Below, in pieces: positions 33,958 to 42,231 of a stretch of 64,000 nt of DNA. The notes under the pieces were generated by a model that was not told the origin of the DNA, did not search any database, and saw nothing but the letters and a program-made list of their open reading frames with translations. Within the stretch, counting starts at the first letter, position 1, and every line of letters begins with the position of its first letter. This DNA is from an uncultured Opitutia bacterium (GTDB taxonomy: Bacteria > Verrucomicrobiota > Verrucomicrobiia > Opitutales > Puniceicoccaceae), in assembly GCA_913056175.1 (NCBI GenBank), contig CAJXLM010000001.1, positions 57,066 through 121,065 on the forward strand, in the 5' to 3' direction. The position numbers and the translations under genes are program-made.

Positions 33958-34968
33958 TCAAAAGTCGAACTCGTCGACGTTGTCGGCGGTGAAGATCATG
34001 GGATCTCCGAGCAGGAGAATCTGCGCGTCGGGCATCCACTGCACGTCCGAATCCAAGCCGGGCACCTCCACGCTCCCCGGAGCAAAGGACTTTCCGGCTG
34101 CGCTCTCCCGGGCCGCCCATACGGTCAGGTATCCGAGGTCCGCGGGATTCCAGAGCACCGAGAAGGGCATGGCTCCCGACTTGATGTATTCGCGTACCGT
34201 GTTGGGGGAACAGTATCCGGTCGTGATGACCTCCCCAATCTTGTCCGCTTCCGTGACCGCCTGGGCGACCCCCGGACAGGTGGTCGAGGCGATCCCGACA
34301 ATTGCCTTGAGATCAGGGTGACGGGTCATCGCGTCCATCGCGTAACGGTAGGCCTGCTCGGTGGTTCCGTTCGTGTTCTGCACCGAGGTGATCTCGACCT
34401 CCGGGTAGGCCTCCGCGGCACGCGCCTCGATCGCCGCAATCCAGTTGTTCAACGACTGGATCGTCGGCGCGTCCGAGACAATTGCCACCTTGCCGCTCCC
34501 GCCCATGCGCTCGGCCAACTGGTCCATCACGGTCGCCCCAAGGTCCGCATCGAGGGCCTGCGCCACGAAGAAGGACCGCTCCGTGTCCGGCGCGTCCGCG
34601 TCCGAGGTGATCACCTCGGTCCCCCGCTGCACCGCCCGCCGGATGGCCGGCCGCAGGCTGGCCACGTCCACCGGCGAGATCGCCACCACGTCAAAACCGC
34701 GGTTCACGAATCCATCGAACACCCGGAGCTGGTCGGACGCGTTCGTGCTCGTGGGGCCCTGCTGGACGTACTCCACGCCAAAGCGCTCGGCCGCCCGCTC
34801 CCCTCCCTGCTCCATCGCCACGTAGTAGGGAATCCCCTGGATCTGGGGCACGAAGGCAACCCGCGGCTCCTCCGCCGCCCCGGTTGCCGGGAAAAGAAGA
34901 AGAAGAGCCGCCGCCGCGCAGCTGGCTCCCGCCATGGCTTTCCCACCTTGTATGAAACGTTTCATCAT
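33958..34968 (-). CDS. LsrB/RhaS-type periplasmic sugar-binding protein, system 3
   Basis: This 336-residue protein has a signal peptide (MKRFIQGGKAMAG, then AAAALLLLFPATGAA). It aligns by eye with LsrB (autoinducer-2) and RhaS (rhamnose) binding proteins: VAFVPQIQGIPYYVAMEQGG, FVNRGFDVVAISPVDVASL, IRRAVQRGTEVITSDADAP and the end MIFTADNVDEFDF. The ligand may be a rhamnose-like deoxysugar or a related compound. The ATG chosen has AAGGA eight bases upstream; a second start 11 codons in would remove the basic n-region. A LacI-type palindrome overlaps codons 2-6. Confidence 0.9.
   Translation of the reverse strand: MMKRFIQGGKAMAGASCAAAALLLLFPATGAAEEPRVAFVPQIQGIPYYVAMEQGGERAAERFGVEYVQQGPTSTNASDQLRVFDGFVNRGFDVVAISPVDVASLRPAIRRAVQRGTEVITSDADAPDTERSFFVAQALDADLGATVMDQLAERMGGSGKVAIVSDAPTIQSLNNWIAAIEARAAEAYPEVEITSVQNTNGTTEQAYRYAMDAMTRHPDLKAIVGIASTTCPGVAQAVTEADKIGEVITTGYCSPNTVREYIKSGAMPFSVLWNPADLGYLTVWAARESAAGKSFAPGSVEVPGLDSDVQWMPDAQILLLGDPMIFTADNVDEFDF
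34952..34965. promoter_or_regulatory. LacI-type operator at the start of the system 3 binding-protein gene
   Basis: ATGAAACGTTTCAT is a perfect 14-base palindrome with the centre CG typical of LacI-family sites. It shares the 12-base core TGAAACGTTTCA with the site at 38356-38369. It lies inside the first codons of the binding-protein gene, where a bound repressor could block an internal promoter, act as a roadblock or pair with the distant site by looping. Codon constraint (Met-Lys-Arg-Phe) could also produce it by chance, but a shared 12-base core argues against that. Confidence 0.7.
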
Positions 34969-35021
34969 GAGGATTGTCCTTGTTTTCGGTTCTGGTTGTG
35001 CGGGCCCTGGGCCCGGGAGAG

Positions 35022-35807
35022 TTACGGTTGCGCCGGGAGGGAAGCGTGCTCCGGGCCCCGTCGGGAGGAGGCGTGGCCGGCGCCGGTGATCAGGCCCACG
35101 ATGGCACTGGGATCGGTGGCGGTCGTGGTGCAGACGCCTTCGATCCTCCCTTGCCGGAGCACCGTGATGCGGTCGGAAATCTCGAAGACGTCCTGGATGT
35201 TGTGGGAGATGAGGATGACGGCCTTCCCCTGTTCCCGCAGGCTGCGGACAAAGGCGAAGACCTTGCGCACCTCGGCGACGGCGAGGGCGGCGGTCGGCTC
35301 ATCCATGATAATGAGATCGGCGTCGATGTGGAGCGCCCTCGCGATGGCGATGCCCTGTCGCTGTCCACCGGAGAGATTTTCCACCGGTAGGCGGGTGTCC
35401 CGGATTTCCACCTCGAGGGAGGCGAGCAAGCGCTCCGCCTCGCGCCGCATTGCCCGGCGCTGCAGGAAGGGGATGCCGAGGACACGCCGGCAGGGTTCCC
35501 GGCCGAGGAAGATGTTGTCCTGTACGTTCATCTTCCCGGCGAGGGCCAGCTCCTGGAAGATCGTTGCGATGCCCGCCTTCCAGGCATCTTGCGGGCTGCG
35601 CAGCTCAAGAGGCTCCCCCCGCATGCGCACTTCGCCCCGGTCGGGAAGGTGGGCGCCAGCGAGCACCTTGATGAGGGTGGATTTGCCCGCGCCGTTGTCC
35701 CCGACCAGCGCCATCACCTCGCCCCGTTCCACCGCGAAGTCGACCCCGTCGAGAGCGGTGACTCCGCCAAAACGCTTGGCGATTCCGGTGGCTTCGAGCA
35801 GGGCCAT
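35022..35807 (-). CDS. Single-domain CUT2 ABC ATPase, system 3
   Basis: The 261-residue ATPase has one nucleotide-binding domain, half the size of RbsA, as in FrcA-type importers. Walker A is GDNGAGKSTLIK (36-47), the signature LSGGQRQGIAIARAL, Walker B LIIMDEPTAAL and the switch His is in LISHNIQDV. It has to dimerise to serve the two permeases. It starts six bases after the regulator-kinase fusion and ends 53 bases before the binding-protein gene. The order ATPase before binding protein is unlike systems 1 and 2. Confidence 0.92.
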   Translation of the reverse strand: MALLEATGIAKRFGGVTALDGVDFAVERGEVMALVGDNGAGKSTLIKVLAGAHLPDRGEVRMRGEPLELRSPQDAWKAGIATIFQELALAGKMNVQDNIFLGREPCRRVLGIPFLQRRAMRREAERLLASLEVEIRDTRLPVENLSGGQRQGIAIARALHIDADLIIMDEPTAALAVAEVRKVFAFVRSLREQGKAVILISHNIQDVFEISDRITVLRQGRIEGVCTTTATDPSAIVGLITGAGHASSRRGPEHASLPAQP

Positions 35808-35813
35808 GGTCGT

Positions 35814-37430
35814 TCAGGCGGGGGAGGGAGCGTCGGGGGAGAGGACTGGGGCAGGCTTGGGGGTCGCCTCGCAAAGGGCTCGCCAGGAGGTGGAATCCGG
35901 CGCCGGAAAGTCCGCCCCCGCACGGGTGACGGAGGCCGCGGCGGCGGCAGTGGCCTCCCGCAGCACGAGGGGAAACTCTCCCCCCCCCAGCCAGCGGGCG
36001 AGGAAGGCCCCGGCAAACACGTCTCCCGCCCCGGTCCGGTCGACCACCCGGACCCGCTTCGGCCGGATCCGCCAGGTGGAATCGTCCCCGGCCCGCAACC
36101 ACGCTCCGTCCCTTCCAAGGGTGAGGACGAGGGCGCCGCGCCCCGCTCGCGGCCCCGCGAGGCTGCAGAGTTCCTGGAAGAGCGGTCCTTCCTCCCCCTC
36201 GCTCCCGAGCACGGCACGGGCGGTCTCCAGGTTGACAAAGAGCACGTCGAAAAGCTGGCCAAGCCGCTCCACTCCCTCCCTCGTCCGCCACTCCCCGGGC
36301 AGTCCCACCGTGTGCAGGCTGGTGAAGACCCCGCTCTTCCGCACCGCCGGGAGGGCGCCCTCCAGCGAGGAAATCTGGAAACCCTCGACGTGCAGGCAGT
36401 GCGGGGTCTCCGCGGTGGCCCTGTTCTCGATCCGACCCAGATAGCGCAGGAGGTCAGTCTCCCCGAGCATGACCGGTTCGTTCACGATGGTGCGCCGCCC
36501 GGCCCGATCGACGAGGACGAAGGCCCGACTTAGGCGGCGGTCGGCACTGCGCTCGATCCCGATCGTGGAAACCCCCCGCCGGTCCAGCTCCACCAACGCC
36601 CAATCACTGTCCTCGTCGAATCCGAGATTGGTGATTAGCTCCACATCGAGGGCCGGACCCGCCAGCCGAGCCGCCGACAGGGCCACGTTGGCGGCCGGAC
36701 CGCCGAGAATCCGCTCGATGGTGCGCGCGGTGACCCGTTCCTCCCGCTCCGGCAACTCCTCCAGCCACGCTACGTAGTCCACGGAGAGGTAGCCCACCGC
36801 GGAAAGACGCGGCCGGTCCGCATCACCCTCCCCATTCCCGGCTTGGCTGCGCCGGGCGATCAGGGATTGCGCGATCGCGTCCGGACGGTAGCCCAACTCG
36901 CGGATCGTCCGCTCGACCAGCGCCTGGGTCTCCGGTCGCACCCGGGCTTGCCCGTTGATCACGTTGGAAACAGTACCCAGCGATACCCCGGCCCGTTGGG
37001 CCACTTCCCGGATGGTCGGTCGAGCCATCCCCGGGACGCTGACGGCCGAGGCGGAACTCGACAAGTCCGCAGGGACGGTCGCCTTTTCCTCCCCCGGGTC
37101 CGGGCTCGATCCCCGCCTTGCGGCCTCGTCCTCTTCGGGCAGGCCGAGCAAGGACCGAACGACGGCGAGGTGCTCTTGGCAAATCTCCTCCTCCCCCTTC
37201 TCGAGGGCCGCCCACGCGTCCATCCGCCGCCACATGAGCGCGGTGGCCACCTGGTCCTTCATCGGCGAACGCTCCTCCATGACGACGAGGGTGGCCGCAA
37301 GCCCCTCCGCGCAGGGAGAAGGCGCCGCGCGGGAGACCGCGGGGCTTTCCTCCGCCGCGAGCCAGCCGGACCCGAGAAGCACGCCCGCGAGCACGCCCGC
37401 CCGGATCGCCCCTCCGCAGGGCCTCCTCAT
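35814..37430 (-). CDS. LacI-type helix-turn-helix fused to a PfkB sugar kinase, with a signal-peptide-like leader region
   Basis: Read from the ATG at 37430 the product has 538 residues. Residues 1-25 resemble a Sec signal (AGVLAGVLLGSGWLAAEE), and 26-120 look like a small exported helical protein (DQVATALMWRRMDAWAALEK). Residue 135 begins a LacI-family DNA-binding domain (RPTIREVAQRAGVSLGTVSN, hinge helix to 195). Residues about 205-520 are a PfkB kinase with LGGPAANVALSAARL and DRTGAGDVFAGA (about 460-471). GGGAGG precedes the 37430 ATG, which overlaps the BtpA stop (ATGA); no such site precedes the internal ATG at 37028. A 404-residue HTH-kinase made from 37028 is the sensible regulator, since an exported HTH makes no sense. 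A lost stop codon between two genes is a likely origin. It probably binds the TTGAAACGTTTCAA sites, with the kinase domain as sugar sensor. Confidence 0.8.
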   Translation of the reverse strand: MRRPCGGAIRAGVLAGVLLGSGWLAAEESPAVSRAAPSPCAEGLAATLVVMEERSPMKDQVATALMWRRMDAWAALEKGEEEICQEHLAVVRSLLGLPEEDEAARRGSSPDPGEEKATVPADLSSSASAVSVPGMARPTIREVAQRAGVSLGTVSNVINGQARVRPETQALVERTIRELGYRPDAIAQSLIARRSQAGNGEGDADRPRLSAVGYLSVDYVAWLEELPEREERVTARTIERILGGPAANVALSAARLAGPALDVELITNLGFDEDSDWALVELDRRGVSTIGIERSADRRLSRAFVLVDRAGRRTIVNEPVMLGETDLLRYLGRIENRATAETPHCLHVEGFQISSLEGALPAVRKSGVFTSLHTVGLPGEWRTREGVERLGQLFDVLFVNLETARAVLGSEGEEGPLFQELCSLAGPRAGRGALVLTLGRDGAWLRAGDDSTWRIRPKRVRVVDRTGAGDVFAGAFLARWLGGGEFPLVLREATAAAAASVTRAGADFPAPDSTSWRALCEATPKPAPVLSPDAPSPA

Positions 37431-38299
37431 GACGGGCTTCCCTCCCGGATCCGGATGACCTCCTCCATGAAGGACCGCACGCGCTCCTCCTCCACCGGAT
37501 TTTGCCACTGCCCTCCTACCTTCAGGGAAGAACCGATGATCACCGCGCTCGCGTGCGGGTGGAGCGAGGCCACGTTCTCCCGGGTCACCCCGGAGCCGAC
37601 TACGACGGGGAGAGAAACCGCCCCGGCAATGTCCGCCAGTTCCGCCGGATCCACCGCATCCCCGGTCCGGTGCCCGGTGGCAATCGCCACGTCCGCATCA
37701 AAAAACTCGAGATCCCGGGCCAATTCGGCAAGGGGTCGATCGGCCGTCAGGGCATGGGCGCCGTGCTTGACGTGCGCGTCCGCGAAGATCGCCACTCCCT
37801 CCGCTCCCAACTGCTTCCGGTACCGCAGGGCGCGGGCCGCATCCCCATCGAGCAGGCCTTCGTTGGCCACGTAGGCATTGGTCCACTGGTTCACCCGCAC
37901 AAAGTCCGCCCCCGACGCCCGCGCCACCGCCAGTGCGTGGAAGGGGGCGTTCGCCAGGATGTTGACCCCCGTCGGCAGGCCGGTTGCCGCCAGGACCCGC
38001 TCCGTCGCCACCGCGAGGAAGGCCGCCGTCTCAACCCCGAGGTCCTGCGGACGCAGGAAGGGGATATCCCCGTGGTTCTCCACGATCAATCCGTCCACCC
38101 CGCCCCGCGCATACCTCTCCGCGTCCGCCACTACCGCCTCGTAGAGCGCCGCCGGCGACCGGCCGTCGTATCGGGGTGACCCCGGGAAGGCCGGGCAATG
38201 CACCACCCCGATCACACGAAGTCCGCCCGCCACCAGCTGCCGCCAACGCCCGTCGCCAGCCGACTCCTTCCCTGCCCTTTCTTCGCTCTCTTCTGCCAT
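37427..38299 (-). CDS. BtpA/SgcQ-family TIM-barrel protein
   Basis: This 290-residue protein of the BtpA family is a TIM barrel known from photosystem I biogenesis in cyanobacteria and, as SgcQ, from carbohydrate operons in E. coli. Typical stretches are VIGVVHCPAFPGSPRY, VDGLIVENHGDIPF, GVNILANAPFHALAVA, FADAHVKHG and VVVGSGVTRENV. Here it heads a sugar-uptake operon, so a role in sugar-phosphate metabolism is likely, though the reaction is not known. The ATG was chosen for the GGAG about 11 bases upstream; a GTG 13 codons earlier is also open. It overlaps the next gene by four bases. Confidence 0.88.
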   Translation of the reverse strand: MAEESEERAGKESAGDGRWRQLVAGGLRVIGVVHCPAFPGSPRYDGRSPAALYEAVVADAERYARGGVDGLIVENHGDIPFLRPQDLGVETAAFLAVATERVLAATGLPTGVNILANAPFHALAVARASGADFVRVNQWTNAYVANEGLLDGDAARALRYRKQLGAEGVAIFADAHVKHGAHALTADRPLAELARDLEFFDADVAIATGHRTGDAVDPAELADIAGAVSLPVVVGSGVTRENVASLHPHASAVIIGSSLKVGGQWQNPVEEERVRSFMEEVIRIREGSPS

Positions 38300-38355
38300 C
38301 CCAAAAAACTCCGTTGACCTTTCCGGGTGTGCGAGCACGCTCCGCCATCGTCAAG

Positions 38356-38369
38356 TTGAAACGTTTCAA
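38356..38369. promoter_or_regulatory. LacI-type operator in the divergent promoter of systems 3 and 4
   Basis: TTGAAACGTTTCAA is a perfect 14-base palindrome in the 92-base gap between the BtpA start (leftward) and the binding-protein start at 38392 (rightward). It resembles the E. coli RbsR/PurR type GAAACGTTTC. It is suitably placed to repress both operons at once. The fused LacI-HTH protein encoded two genes away is the obvious candidate to bind it. Confidence 0.8.
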
Positions 38370-38391
38370 TCACTGCGAGAAAAGGATCCCT

Positions 38392-39369
38392 ATGAAAACT
38401 GATGCCTTGATGACTTCCCCGCAGCCCGCCCTCCGGCGGCTTTTTTCCCAGCGACGGTTTCGCTGGCTCACCATCGGCGCCGTCGCCCTCGGGCTCTCGG
38501 CACCGGGGCTCCGTGCGCAAGACGAGGGCCCGACCCTCTGCATGGTGACCTTCTCCCTCCAGGTCACCTATTTCCAGCAAACGGTGGTCGGGGCGGAGAG
38601 GGCGGCCGAGGAGCTCGGCGTGGACCTGATCGTCTTCGATCCGCAGGCGGACGCGACCCGTCAGGTAACCCTCGTGGAGGACTGCATCGCGCGGCAGGTC
38701 GACGGCATCATTGTCGATCCGATCGAGAGCGGCTCGCTGCTGGGGCCGATCGAACAAGCTGAGGCTGCCGGCATCCCCATGGTGACGCTCGATACGCCGA
38801 TCGACCATCCGAACATCGTCACCCTGATTGGGGTCAACCAGTATGAGACCTCCCGGGAATTCGGACGCTACGTGGCCGGCTACATTGCCGGGGCCATGGG
38901 CGGCGAAGCGCGCGTTGGCCTGATGATTGCCTCCTCCGAGGTCCAGCTCGCCCGTCGGGATGGCTTTGTCGAAGCCCTCGAGAGCCTTCCCGGGGTGGAG
39001 ATCGTCGCCGAGGGCGACGGCCGGAACATCCTCGAGCGGGCCACAGCGGAGGCGGAGAACATGCTCACGGCCAACCCGGACATCGACGTCATCTACGCGA
39101 CCGGTGATCCCCAGCTGCAGGGCGGTCTTGCCGCTGGCCTCAGCCAGAACCGGGACATCGCGTTCTTCGGTTGGGACGACATCCCCGCCCCCTTCGTTCC
39201 GCCCCTTCTCGACGGCCGTCTCGTCGGCTTCCTCATGCAGTCGCCGGACTTCAATGGCGAACAGGGAGTCCGGGCGCTTGTGGACTACCTGAATGGGGAC
39301 CCCGTGCCGGAGCGGTTGTCCTACATTCCGACCATTGTCACCCCCTACAACGTCGAACAATACCGCTGA
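38392..39369 (+). CDS. Periplasmic sugar-binding protein, system 4
   Basis: This is a 325-residue type-1 periplasmic binding protein. A long basic N-region precedes a hydrophobic signal (LTIGAVALGLSAPGLRAQ). Family features are FSLQVTYFQQTVVGAERAAEE (near the N-terminus, in two parts), QVDGIIVDPIESGSL, AAGIPMVTLDTPI, GVNQYETSREFGRY and YATGDPQLQGGLAA. It resembles fructose/ribose-type binding proteins, but the ligand is unknown. It is the first gene of system 4, right behind the LacI-type operator; the ATG has AAAGGA about eight bases upstream. Confidence 0.9.
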   Translation: MKTDALMTSPQPALRRLFSQRRFRWLTIGAVALGLSAPGLRAQDEGPTLCMVTFSLQVTYFQQTVVGAERAAEELGVDLIVFDPQADATRQVTLVEDCIARQVDGIIVDPIESGSLLGPIEQAEAAGIPMVTLDTPIDHPNIVTLIGVNQYETSREFGRYVAGYIAGAMGGEARVGLMIASSEVQLARRDGFVEALESLPGVEIVAEGDGRNILERATAEAENMLTANPDIDVIYATGDPQLQGGLAAGLSQNRDIAFFGWDDIPAPFVPPLLDGRLVGFLMQSPDFNGEQGVRALVDYLNGDPVPERLSYIPTIVTPYNVEQYR

Positions 39370-39383
39370 GCCCGGGGAAAGCT

Positions 39384-39413
39384 GGGGTCCGACCGGTGCT
39401 GCCGGCGGACCCC
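39384..39413 (+). terminator. Intergenic hairpin after the system 4 binding-protein gene
   Basis: GGGGTCCG (39384-39391) pairs with CGGACCCC (39406-39413), and inside it CCGG pairs with CCGG around the loop TGCTG, leaving one bulged A. It starts 15 bases after the binding-protein stop and ends before the permease start at 39435. This is the same arrangement as in the other importer operons. Confidence 0.7.
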
Positions 39414-39434
39414 GGCACCCCTTCTCCCCGGTCC

Positions 39435-40466
39435 ATGCCGACTCCCGATCCATCGCCTCCGGGAACCGCCCCGGCCGTCCCCCGCTCTCGCCGGGCCATT
39501 GTCCTCCTGGTCCGGTACGGCATGTTCCTCGTGCTCGCGCTCTGGATCGTCATCCTCAGCCTTTCTTCCGAGCACTTCCTCACGGCCACGAACTTGTTGA
39601 ACGTGGCCCGCCAGGCGGCCCCCTTGATCATCATCGGGGTCGGCATGACGTTCGTGATGAGCACCGCGGGCATCGACCTCTCCGTGGGATCCACGGTGGC
39701 GCTCATCTCCGTCCTCGCCGGCAGCTGGCTCAGCGCGGGCCTACCCGCTTTCGTCGTGCTCCCGCTCCTCCTGCTCGTGGGGGCGCTGCTCGGTTCGCTT
39801 TCCGGCTGGGTGATCACCCTGGGAGTTCCGGCCTTCGTGGTGACCCTCGCCGGGCTTACCTCCATCCGCGGCCTTGCCTTCGTGTATTCGGATGGCTACG
39901 CGACTCCGATCGTCAACCCGGTGATGGCGTGGATCGGTCGTGGGGGAATCCTCGGGGTGAACGCGCCTTTCCTCATCGCCATGGCGGTCGCCGTCCTCGG
40001 CTGGTTCCTCCTCAACCGGACTCGCTTCGGCCTGCACGCCCTCGCCACCGGGGGCCGGGAGGAGGCCGCCCGGGTCATGGGCCTCGCCATCAACCGGATC
40101 AAGATCGCCGTGTATGCGCTGACCGGCGCGCTCGCCGCCCTCGGCGGGATCGTCATCTCCGCCCGACTCTCGAATGGCTCCCCGAACGCGGGGGTCATGC
40201 TCGAGCTGGAAGTGATCGCGGCCACGGTGCTCGGGGGTACCTCCCTTTTCGGAGGCCGGGCCACAATCGCCGGGACGGTCGTGGGGGCCCTGCTCATCAA
40301 TTTCGTACGCAACGGCCTCAACCTGCTCGGCGTGAATCCCTACTGGGTCCAGGTGGTCACCGGGATCATCCTGGTGCTGGCGGTCCTCGTGAACACGGTG
40401 TTGAGCCGTCGGGTGGAAAGCTGGGCCCGGGCCACCTCCGAGGGGGATGAGGGGAATGCCGAATGA
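39435..40466 (+). CDS. CUT2 ABC permease, system 4
   Basis: The 343-residue permease has about nine membrane segments, the signature MSTAGIDLSVGSTVAL, the loop ATGGREEAARVMGLAINRIKI and VLGGTSLFGGRATIAGTVVGA. It is the only permease of this locus, so the channel is probably a homodimer, as with FrcC. The stop overlaps the ATPase start (ATGA). Confidence 0.92.
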   Translation: MPTPDPSPPGTAPAVPRSRRAIVLLVRYGMFLVLALWIVILSLSSEHFLTATNLLNVARQAAPLIIIGVGMTFVMSTAGIDLSVGSTVALISVLAGSWLSAGLPAFVVLPLLLLVGALLGSLSGWVITLGVPAFVVTLAGLTSIRGLAFVYSDGYATPIVNPVMAWIGRGGILGVNAPFLIAMAVAVLGWFLLNRTRFGLHALATGGREEAARVMGLAINRIKIAVYALTGALAALGGIVISARLSNGSPNAGVMLELEVIAATVLGGTSLFGGRATIAGTVVGALLINFVRNGLNLLGVNPYWVQVVTGIILVLAVLVNTVLSRRVESWARATSEGDEGNAE

Positions 40467-41245
40467 GCGCTTCCCTCCCCACACCCTTGGTCGAAATGCG
40501 GGGCATCTCGAAGTCCTTCGGCGCGGTGAGCGCTCTTCGCCACGTCTCCCTCAGCGTCCTCCCCGGTAGTGTGGTGGGGTTGGTCGGGGACAACGCTGCC
40601 GGTAAGTCCACCCTCATGAAGATTCTCGCCGGTGCCATCCTTCCCGACAGCGGCTCGATCCTCATCCATGGTCGCCCCGCCGTTTACGACAACCCAATCG
40701 GTGCCCGGGAAGCGGGCATCGAAATGATCTACCAGGATTTCGCCCTGGTCCCCGAGCTGACGGTGGCCCAGAACATCTTCCTGGGCCGCGAGCAAGTCCG
40801 TCGCCGATGGGGAGGGGTGCGCACCCTCGACACGGCCCGGATGAACCGCCGGGCCCGCGAGCTCTTCGCCAGCCTCGGTCTCCGCGTTCCTTCGGTGACC
40901 TCCCCGGTCCAGGCTCTCTCCGGGGGACAGCAGCAAGCGGTCGCCATTGCCCGGGCCACGGGCTTCGAGGCGGAGCTGGTGATCATGGACGAGCCCACCG
41001 CCAACCTCGGCGCCCCCGCCATCGAAAAAGTCCGCCAGACCATCGAAGGCCTCCGGGAAAAGGGAGTCGCGGTGATTCTGATCAGCCACCGCCTGGAGGA
41101 CATCTTTGCGATCGGGGACCGCTTCGTGGTCATGAAGCGGGGCGAGATCGTCGCGAATCGCGAGGTCGGCGACACCTGCAGTGAGGAAATTGTCGCCATG
41201 ATGGTCACCGGCCGGGATCCCCGCGCGGAGGGCCCAACGGCCTGA
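40463..41245 (+). CDS. Single-domain CUT2 ABC ATPase, system 4
   Basis: The 260-residue FrcA-type ATPase has Walker A GDNAAGKSTLMK, signature LSGGQQQAVAIARA, Walker B LVIMDEPTANLG and the switch His in LISHRLEDIF. The P-loop has Ala where most relatives have Gly (GDNAAGKS), which still fits the consensus. Coupled by overlap to the permease; the ribokinase gene follows 41 bases later. Confidence 0.93.
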   Translation: MSASLPTPLVEMRGISKSFGAVSALRHVSLSVLPGSVVGLVGDNAAGKSTLMKILAGAILPDSGSILIHGRPAVYDNPIGAREAGIEMIYQDFALVPELTVAQNIFLGREQVRRRWGGVRTLDTARMNRRARELFASLGLRVPSVTSPVQALSGGQQQAVAIARATGFEAELVIMDEPTANLGAPAIEKVRQTIEGLREKGVAVILISHRLEDIFAIGDRFVVMKRGEIVANREVGDTCSEEIVAMMVTGRDPRAEGPTA

Positions 41246-41286
41246 ATCGGTCCAGCCCGCCGAACGGGAAACCACCCCCGCTAAGC

Positions 41287-42216
41287 ATGTCCCCGCCCGC
41301 ACAGGAAAGCCCACAGGATTTCCCGGGCTCGAGCGCCGCCCTGCACGTCGTCGGGAACGCCACCGAGGATCTCTTCTTCGCCCTTTCCCACCTCCCCCGG
41401 CCCGGAGAGACCCTCGTGGCGGATCGGGTCCTCACCTCCCCGGGAGGGAAGGGGCTCAACCAGGCGGTTCTCGCCGCCCGCTGCGGCGTGCGGGTCCACC
41501 TCCTCGCTCCAGTGGGGGAGGATCCGTTCGCGGAGACGGTTCGCGACCTCGCGCGCGCCGAGGGAATCCGGGCGGATTGCCCGGTCACGGCACCCCTTTC
41601 CGACCGCTCCATCATCGCGGTGGACCGCCACGGCGAGAATACCATCCTGTCGAGCGCCGCGTCTGCGGACGGCCTGCTCCCCGCCGTCGCGGAGAAGGCC
41701 CTTGGCCGTTGCCGCCCGGGCGACCGGGTGCTGCTCCAAGGCAACCTTTCCCGGGCAACCACCATGACTGCCCTCGTCACCGCCCGCCGGCGGGGGTGCC
41801 GGACCATTGCCAACCCCTCCCCGCTGCGCTGGGCCTGGGAAGGACTCTGGCCCGAAGTCGACACCGTCGTCCTCAATCGCCTCGAACTGGAAAGCCTCTC
41901 CGGTACCGCCAACCTCGAAGCGGGAGTCGATGAGCTACTCTCCCAAGGTTGTCGACGGGTCCTCGTCACCATGGGTGCGGACGGGGCCCAGCTGTTCAAC
42001 CGGGAGGAGTCCACTCTCCGCCAATCCGCCGCGCCGGTCGCGGCGGTCGTCGATACCGCCGGCGCCGGCGATACCTTCACCGGAGTCTTCGTCGCCGCCG
42101 AAATGAAGGGTCACCCGACCACGGAGGCACTCCGACACGCCGCCGCGGCCGCCGCTTACACAATCAACCGTCCCGGCACGCTCACGGCTTTCCCGCCGGC
42201 GGCCGTCCTCCCCTAA
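41287..42216 (+). CDS. Ribokinase-family sugar kinase
   Basis: The 309-residue kinase has the N-terminal VVGNATEDLFFALSHLP, the ribokinase-type TSPGGKGLNQAVLAARCG and the catalytic DTAGAGDTFTGVFVAAE with the base Asp near residue 259. GGKGxNQA is typical of true ribokinases and close relatives. It would phosphorylate the sugar imported by system 4, and could also serve ribose from the rbsD locus, which lacks its own kinase. TenA follows 15 bases later. Other PfkB substrates, including nucleosides or the thiamine pyrimidine, cannot be excluded. Confidence 0.9.
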   Translation: MSPPAQESPQDFPGSSAALHVVGNATEDLFFALSHLPRPGETLVADRVLTSPGGKGLNQAVLAARCGVRVHLLAPVGEDPFAETVRDLARAEGIRADCPVTAPLSDRSIIAVDRHGENTILSSAASADGLLPAVAEKALGRCRPGDRVLLQGNLSRATTMTALVTARRRGCRTIANPSPLRWAWEGLWPEVDTVVLNRLELESLSGTANLEAGVDELLSQGCRRVLVTMGADGAQLFNREESTLRQSAAPVAAVVDTAGAGDTFTGVFVAAEMKGHPTTEALRHAAAAAAYTINRPGTLTAFPPAAVLP

Positions 42217-42231
42217 CCCAACCTCCCCAAC

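Noticed and set aside
37029..37430. Treating the leader part of the HTH-kinase gene as a separate small exported-protein gene
   Set aside because: It looks like one, but no stop codon separates it from the HTH in the given sequence, so it was kept in one entry and flagged as a fusion.
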